A stretch of DNA of 42,538 nucleotides from JAHJSA01 sp038204345 (GTDB taxonomy: Bacteria; Actinomycetota; Thermoleophilia; RBG-16-64-13). Numbering within the stretch: position 1 is the stretch's first letter; each line of letters starts with the position of its first letter. The stretch covers positions 1-42,538 of the forward strand of contig JBBRDB010000003.1 of the NCBI GenBank assembly GCA_038204345.1, written 5' to 3'. A program made the position numbers and the translations under genes. Under the pieces are notes generated by a model, which was given only the letters and a program-made list of their open reading frames with translations, ran no database searches and had not been told where the DNA came from. Below are positions 38,681 to 42,538 of the stretch, piece after piece.

Positions 38681-40357
38681 CTACAACCGCCCCGACCGCA
38701 GGATGGCCCACATCAACCAGACGCCGAAGAACAGCGCCGCCAAGAAGCCGGGGATGCCCCAGACCGACACCCCGAGCACGTGGGGTCCCTCCGTGACGAA
38801 CACGGCCACCACAGAACTGGCAATGCCCAGAGAAACGGCGACCAAGGCCACGACCATCCGGTTCGTGAGGATGTCGAGCTTGTGGCTGAAATCCTCGAGC
38901 CCGGTATGGACGAACTTGATCTCGAGCTCTCCGTCGCGCATCTCCTCGAGAAGGTCGTGGAGTTGGAACGGATACTCACGCAGTACCTCGCCGTATGCGG
39001 CCAGGGCCCGGGTGAGCCGGCTGCCCACAACGTCCGGCCGGTACCTGCGGGCAAGGAGCCGTCGCGCATAGGGCCGGGCGACCTCGAATACGTTGAAGTC
39101 GGGATAGATCTGGGTGACGACTCCCTCGACAGTGAGCAGGGACTTCTCCAGCATCAGAAAACGGGTGGGGAGGTCGAGGTGCAGGCTATAGATGATGTCG
39201 AAGACCTCCCTGATCAAGGCGGCCGGGTCGATGTCGGAGAGGGAAGCCCCGAAGTAGCGGCTGAAGCCGAGCTCGAGTGCGGCGGTGGCGAGGTCGTCCT
39301 TGTCGCGGGACCAGTGGACACCCAGGCGCTGGAGTCTGCGCTTCACGCCCGCGATATCTCGGTTCATGATGTCGAGGAACAGTAGGGTTCCCTGTTCGAG
39401 ATCCTCCTCGGACAGATTGCCGGCGATGCCGAAGTCAAGCAGGGCGATATGGTCGGGGTCCAAGTAGGTTATGTTGGCCGGATGTGGGTCCCCGTGGAAG
39501 AAGCCATCCTCGAGTATCTGCTTGAACCACGCGCGGGAGATGGTGTCCGCCAGTCGATAGCGTTCGGAGATGCCGAGCTTCTGCAGGTCTAGCTGGTTCA
39601 GCGTGAGGCCCTCTTTCCATTCCAGTGTGAGGACCCGCCTGCTGGAATGCGACCAGAAGACGCCGGGGATAGCGACCGCGTCGTGTTCAGCGAAGTTCGA
39701 GGCGAACCTCTCGGCATTCCGTCCTTCCAGCGTGTAGTCCAATTCCGCCGAAAGGGCGCGCGAGAATTCGTTGATGGTCTCCACGGGATCGACCGCCAGT
39801 CGCTTTCCGAAATGTTCGGCGAGCAGCTCCGCGATCTGGTAGAGCAGGTCGATGTCGCGTTCGATCTGTCGGAACGCTCCCGGACGTTGGACCTTGACCA
39901 CCACCTGGACGCCCCCGGGTAAGACGGCCCGGTGGACTTGTCCGATCGAGGCGGCCGCGATGGGTTCGGGATCGAACCACTCGAACAGGCGTTCGACAGT
40001 GAGCCCAAGGTCTTCCTCGATCACCGCCCGCGCTTCGTCGACGGGGAAGGGCGGCACCCGGTCCTGCAGCTTAACGAGTTCGGCCACGATCTCATGAGGC
40101 AGAAGATCGGACCGCGTGCTGAGCAGCTGTCCGAACTTCACGAAGCTCGGCCCGAGTTCCTCGAGGAACTCGCGTATGTGGCGGCCGAGCTGAGACGGAG
40201 GCGGAGGGACTTCGCGACGGCGGACAGAGAGTATCCGCCACAGGTTGTGACGTTCGAAGAAGTATCCGAGGCCGTGGCGGACCGCGACCTCGGATATCTG
40301 CCTCAGGCGTTCGAGATTACGGGCCCGACCCCGAAGACCCAGGTGCCGCTGCGTCAC
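38681..40357 (-). CDS. AarF/UbiB/ABC1-family atypical kinase-like protein
   Basis: 558-residue protein of the UbiB/COQ8 family, ATPases tied to isoprenoid-lipid or quinone metabolism. Family signatures: the KxGQ motif (FVKFGQLLSTRSDLLP), the Ala-rich loop AAASIGQVHRA, VVVKVQRPG, the catalytic GDPHPANI, and the LLDFG metal motif. Two transmembrane helices lie at the C-terminus (MVVALVAVSLGIASSVVAVFV and WGIPGFLAALFFGVWLMWAIL). The GTG start overlaps the phasin-like stop (GTGA). No ubi or men genes are in the window, so the lipid pathway is unknown. Confidence 0.93.
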   Translation of the reverse strand: MTQRHLGLRGRARNLERLRQISEVAVRHGLGYFFERHNLWRILSVRRREVPPPPSQLGRHIREFLEELGPSFVKFGQLLSTRSDLLPHEIVAELVKLQDRVPPFPVDEARAVIEEDLGLTVERLFEWFDPEPIAAASIGQVHRAVLPGGVQVVVKVQRPGAFRQIERDIDLLYQIAELLAEHFGKRLAVDPVETINEFSRALSAELDYTLEGRNAERFASNFAEHDAVAIPGVFWSHSSRRVLTLEWKEGLTLNQLDLQKLGISERYRLADTISRAWFKQILEDGFFHGDPHPANITYLDPDHIALLDFGIAGNLSEEDLEQGTLLFLDIMNRDIAGVKRRLQRLGVHWSRDKDDLATAALELGFSRYFGASLSDIDPAALIREVFDIIYSLHLDLPTRFLMLEKSLLTVEGVVTQIYPDFNVFEVARPYARRLLARRYRPDVVGSRLTRALAAYGEVLREYPFQLHDLLEEMRDGELEIKFVHTGLEDFSHKLDILTNRMVVALVAVSLGIASSVVAVFVTEGPHVLGVSVWGIPGFLAALFFGVWLMWAILRSGRL

Positions 40358-40740
40358 GAGATCGGGGGGGAATCCGACTCTCGTTCGAGGAGCGTCAGGC
40401 GATGCTCGATCTGCCGCAGGCGGAAGTCGATATCCTCAACTTCCCGTCTCGACGCGATCCCGAGCTCCCGGAAGACGGTCTGGACCGAGGAGTCCGCACT
40501 CTTGAGCACGGAACGAGCCTCGTCCCGGCTGCGAGATGCGAGGCCCTCGACCATGTCTCGACCTTCCTCAGCCGAGAGTTGACCGCGCCTCACGAACTCG
40601 TCCACGACCTTCTGGGCGCGATCCTTGGTAAGAGCAGCCGCCCCCAGACCGACCAACAGAGTCCTCTCTATAACATCGCGCAGGCCTGCCGCCTCTTGCG
40701 TCGGCGGTTCGGAGCGGCGATCGTCGTACTGGTCAGTCAT
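40354..40740 (-). CDS. Phasin-like small coiled-coil protein
   Basis: 128-residue protein of the PHA-synthesis-regulator phasin-like family often found beside aarF genes. It contains LLVGLGAAALTKDRAQKVVDEFVRRGQLSAEEGRDMVEGLASRSRDEA and a C-terminal helix (VEDIDFRLRQIEHRLTLLERE). It is predicted helical throughout, without a membrane segment. GGAGG lies 5 nt before ATG 40740. Translational coupling to the kinase-like gene suggests joint function; no polyhydroxyalkanoate genes are visible, so the phasin label is structural only. Confidence 0.75.
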   Translation of the reverse strand: MTDQYDDRRSEPPTQEAAGLRDVIERTLLVGLGAAALTKDRAQKVVDEFVRRGQLSAEEGRDMVEGLASRSRDEARSVLKSADSSVQTVFRELGIASRREVEDIDFRLRQIEHRLTLLERESDSPPIS

Positions 40741-40842
40741 GAAACCTCCCTCGTCTGAAGAATGCCATTAGCGATTCTTCCCGCCTCCAGCTCACCACAA
40801 AACAAGTCGCATATCGCGTCGCGGCCCGCGAAACGGGACGAA

Positions 40843-41736
40843 TCAGACAGCTCTATCCGCCATCGCGCGTTTTCGATAGCGGGGTTCCCGCTCCTTCCAA
40901 TAGGTGAGAAGCGGCGAAGCCACGAAGATAGAGGAGTACGCTCCCGAGGCGATGCCGATGAACAGTGCGAAAGCGAAGTCTTTGAGCGTCGATCCCCCGA
41001 AAAGCAGGATGGTCGCGATGGGGAGCAGGGTGGTCAAAGCCGTGTTCAAGGATCGGGCCAGCGTCTGTCTGATAGAGAGGTCGACCATGGAAGCGTAGGA
41101 TTCCTTCTTCATGAAGGCCTGGTTCTCCCTGATCCGGTCGAAAACGATGATCGTGTCGTTCACCGAGTATCCCACGATGGTCAGGATGGCCGCGACGGTG
41201 GCGGTGGTGACGAGACGTCCGGTCACCGCGTACACACCTAGGGTGAGAGCCACGTCATGCACCAGCGCGACGATAGCGGGAAAAGCGAACTTGTACTCGA
41301 ACCGCCACGTGATGTACAGGATGATGACGGCAACGGACACCAGGATGGCGATGAGAGCCTTCTGCCCGGTTTCGGCGCCGAAACTGGCGCCGACCCGCTC
41401 AGTCCCGGCGGCCGATGGCTCCGCCCCATATTTCTCGCCGAGCGCGGCAATGATCGCCGCCTCCTGCTGATCGGAAAGCTCCGAAGCAGTGATGACGAAA
41501 CCTCTGTCGCCCACCGGTTGCACGACGCTGTCGCCCACCCCGGCTTTCGACACGATGGCCCTGACGTCGGCGGTGGGCGCATCTTGTTTCAGTTGCACCT
41601 CGAGACGAACACCGCCGTTGAACTCGATGCCCAATCGGAGGCCGAGAATCAGTATCGCCCCCAAGGCGAACACAGTCACCCCGCCGAGCAATATCACCGA
41701 CCACCGCTTGTACTTCATGAAGGGGTATATGGTCAT
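40843..41736 (-). CDS. secF: Protein translocase subunit SecF
   Basis: Membrane subunit that uses proton motive force to help late steps of Sec export. The 297-residue protein has six transmembrane helices. The first (SVILLGGVTVFALGAILIL) is followed by the periplasmic domain beginning GIEFNGGVRLEVQL. The conserved SVNDTIIVFDRIREN motif lies between later helices, and FALFIGIASGAYSSIFVASPLL comes near the end. ATG 41736 follows the secD stop directly (TAGATG). About 100 bp to the phasin-like gene contain only a 7-bp hairpin (40757-40780). Confidence 0.96.
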   Translation of the reverse strand: MTIYPFMKYKRWSVILLGGVTVFALGAILILGLRLGIEFNGGVRLEVQLKQDAPTADVRAIVSKAGVGDSVVQPVGDRGFVITASELSDQQEAAIIAALGEKYGAEPSAAGTERVGASFGAETGQKALIAILVSVAVIILYITWRFEYKFAFPAIVALVHDVALTLGVYAVTGRLVTTATVAAILTIVGYSVNDTIIVFDRIRENQAFMKKESYASMVDLSIRQTLARSLNTALTTLLPIATILLFGGSTLKDFAFALFIGIASGAYSSIFVASPLLTYWKEREPRYRKRAMADRAV

Positions 41737-42538
41737 CTAATGCTCCGTTTCAACGCGCAGGCCCGTGAGCTTGGAATTCTTGAACATCTTGAGACCCGCG
41801 AGGAGGGCGAGGAGGGAGCGGGTGACCACTATGGCTGTGAACATGGAAAGCACTACCCCTATCCCGAGCGTCAGGGCGAAACCGCGCACACCCCCGCTCG
41901 CCGCCCAAAAGAGAACGATCGCGGTTATCAGGGTAGTGACGTTGGCGTCGAAGATCGCACTCAGGGCTTTCTTGAATCCGGATTCCACACCGGTCCGGAC
42001 GCTCTTCCCAGCGTGCACCTCCTCACGGATGCGCGCAAAGATGATCACGTTGGCGTCGACGGCCATCCCCAGGGTGAGGATCATTCCCGCGATACCGGGC
42101 AACGTGAGCGTTGCATGTATGGAGTTCAGTATGCCCCAGAAGAGCACCCCGTAGACGAGCAGGGCGATGTCGGCGACGAGTCCCAGAAGGCGGTAGTAGA
42201 CCAGCATGAAGAGCGCGACTAAGACCAGGCCGATGACCCCTGCCCACAGCGCCTGGGTGAGCGAGGCCTTGCCCAGAGTGGCGCCGATGGAACGCTCGTC
42301 TATCACTTCGAGCTCGATGGGCAGGGCGCCGGTCTGCAATACGAGCACGAGATTCTTCGCTTCGTCCAGAGAGAAGCGTCCCGTGATCTCCGCGCGCCCT
42401 CCGTCGATGCGCTCCGAGACCCGAGGAGCGGACTGCACCACTCCATCGAGGACTATGGCAAGCAACTGGTCCTGCCCGGTGACTTGGGCGCGCTGCGCCA
42501 GCTTCTCGGTGATATCGGCGAACGCCTTCGCTCCGTCC
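41737..42538 (-). CDS. secD: Protein translocase subunit SecD (C-terminal part, cut by window edge)
   Basis: Partial gene. The reading frame stays open to the last base of the window, so the N-terminus lies outside. Visible are the end of the periplasmic P1 domain (ITEKLAQRAQVTGQDQLLAIVLDGVVQSAP), GRFSLDEAKNLVLVLQTGALPIELEV, then six helices with the conserved LTLPGIAGMILTLGMAVDANVIIFARIREE. It ends with FKNSKLTGLRVETEH. A leucine codon TTG at 42465 is internal, not a start. It forms an operon with secF. Confidence 0.95.
   Translation of the reverse strand, partial: DGAKAFADITEKLAQRAQVTGQDQLLAIVLDGVVQSAPRVSERIDGGRAEITGRFSLDEAKNLVLVLQTGALPIELEVIDERSIGATLGKASLTQALWAGVIGLVLVALFMLVYYRLLGLVADIALLVYGVLFWGILNSIHATLTLPGIAGMILTLGMAVDANVIIFARIREEVHAGKSVRTGVESGFKKALSAIFDANVTTLITAIVLFWAASGGVRGFALTLGIGVVLSMFTAIVVTRSLLALLAGLKMFKNSKLTGLRVETEH

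Noticed and set aside
1..42538. CRISPR arrays, insertion sequences, prophage or integrase genes, rRNA operons
   Set aside because: No regular spaced repeats, transposase or integrase motifs or rRNA sequence were seen. The window is conserved housekeeping DNA apart from the signalling module.

Overview
The window is a dense, high-GC, housekeeping-rich stretch of a bacterial chromosome. It most likely comes from a deep-branching member of the Actinomycetota (Rubrobacter/Thermoleophilia/Coriobacteriia-like), although no rRNA is present to fix this. The evidence is a gcvH - GarA-type FHA - FtsR-type MerR cluster, a small RsiG-like anti-sigma factor with a single c-di-GMP motif, a SigF-type sigma factor with an RsbW-like partner, and frequent GTG starts with GTGA or ATGA stop/start overlaps.

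Left arm (1-14390), almost all on the plus strand. cmk-plsC-ispH-der-plsY-gpsA form a tightly overlapping operon for CMP/dCMP, phospholipid, isoprenoid and ribosome-assembly functions. They are followed by tRNA-Pro(GGG), pgsA, a sugar nucleotidyltransferase fused to a degenerate phosphomannomutase, and a VanW protein. A counter-oriented roadblock (mglB-like) and mglA pair comes next. After it lie gcvH, rsiG-like, an unknown gene, garA-like, ftsR-like and apt.

Centre (14391-14779), 389 bp without a protein gene of ordinary size. It holds a strong hairpin terminator, a putative short minus-strand transcription unit with an exceptionally long Shine-Dalgarno match, and a 28-bp dif-like XerC/XerD site at 14698-14725. 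Gene orientation flips here: almost everything to the left reads rightward and everything to the right reads leftward. I infer that this is the replication terminus.

Right arm (14780-42538), all on the minus strand. In transcription order from the right edge: secD (cut by the window)-secF, phasin-like, ubiB/aarF, recJ, relA, response regulator-DUF4388, MBL hydrolase, hisS, aspS, thioredoxin-fold lipoprotein, an IscU-MnmA fusion, DUF948, YtxH-like, anti-sigma, sigF, alaS, ruvX, mltG, aroE, pilB, pilT, pilC and a WhiG/SigF-type sigma factor.

Working together: type IV pilus assembly and retraction (PilB, PilT, PilC), a WhiG-like sigma factor as last gene of the pil operon, a single-motif RsiG-like c-di-GMP anti-sigma factor, a PilB with a c-di-GMP-type MshEN domain, and an MglA/roadblock polarity switch all lie within about 10 kb. 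This looks like a c-di-GMP-controlled surface-motility module on both sides of the chromosome terminus. Other notable points are the scaffold-thiolase fusion IscU-MnmA, a zinc-ribbon GarA that keeps the ETT phospho-acceptor motif, and a probably leaderless rsiG mRNA.
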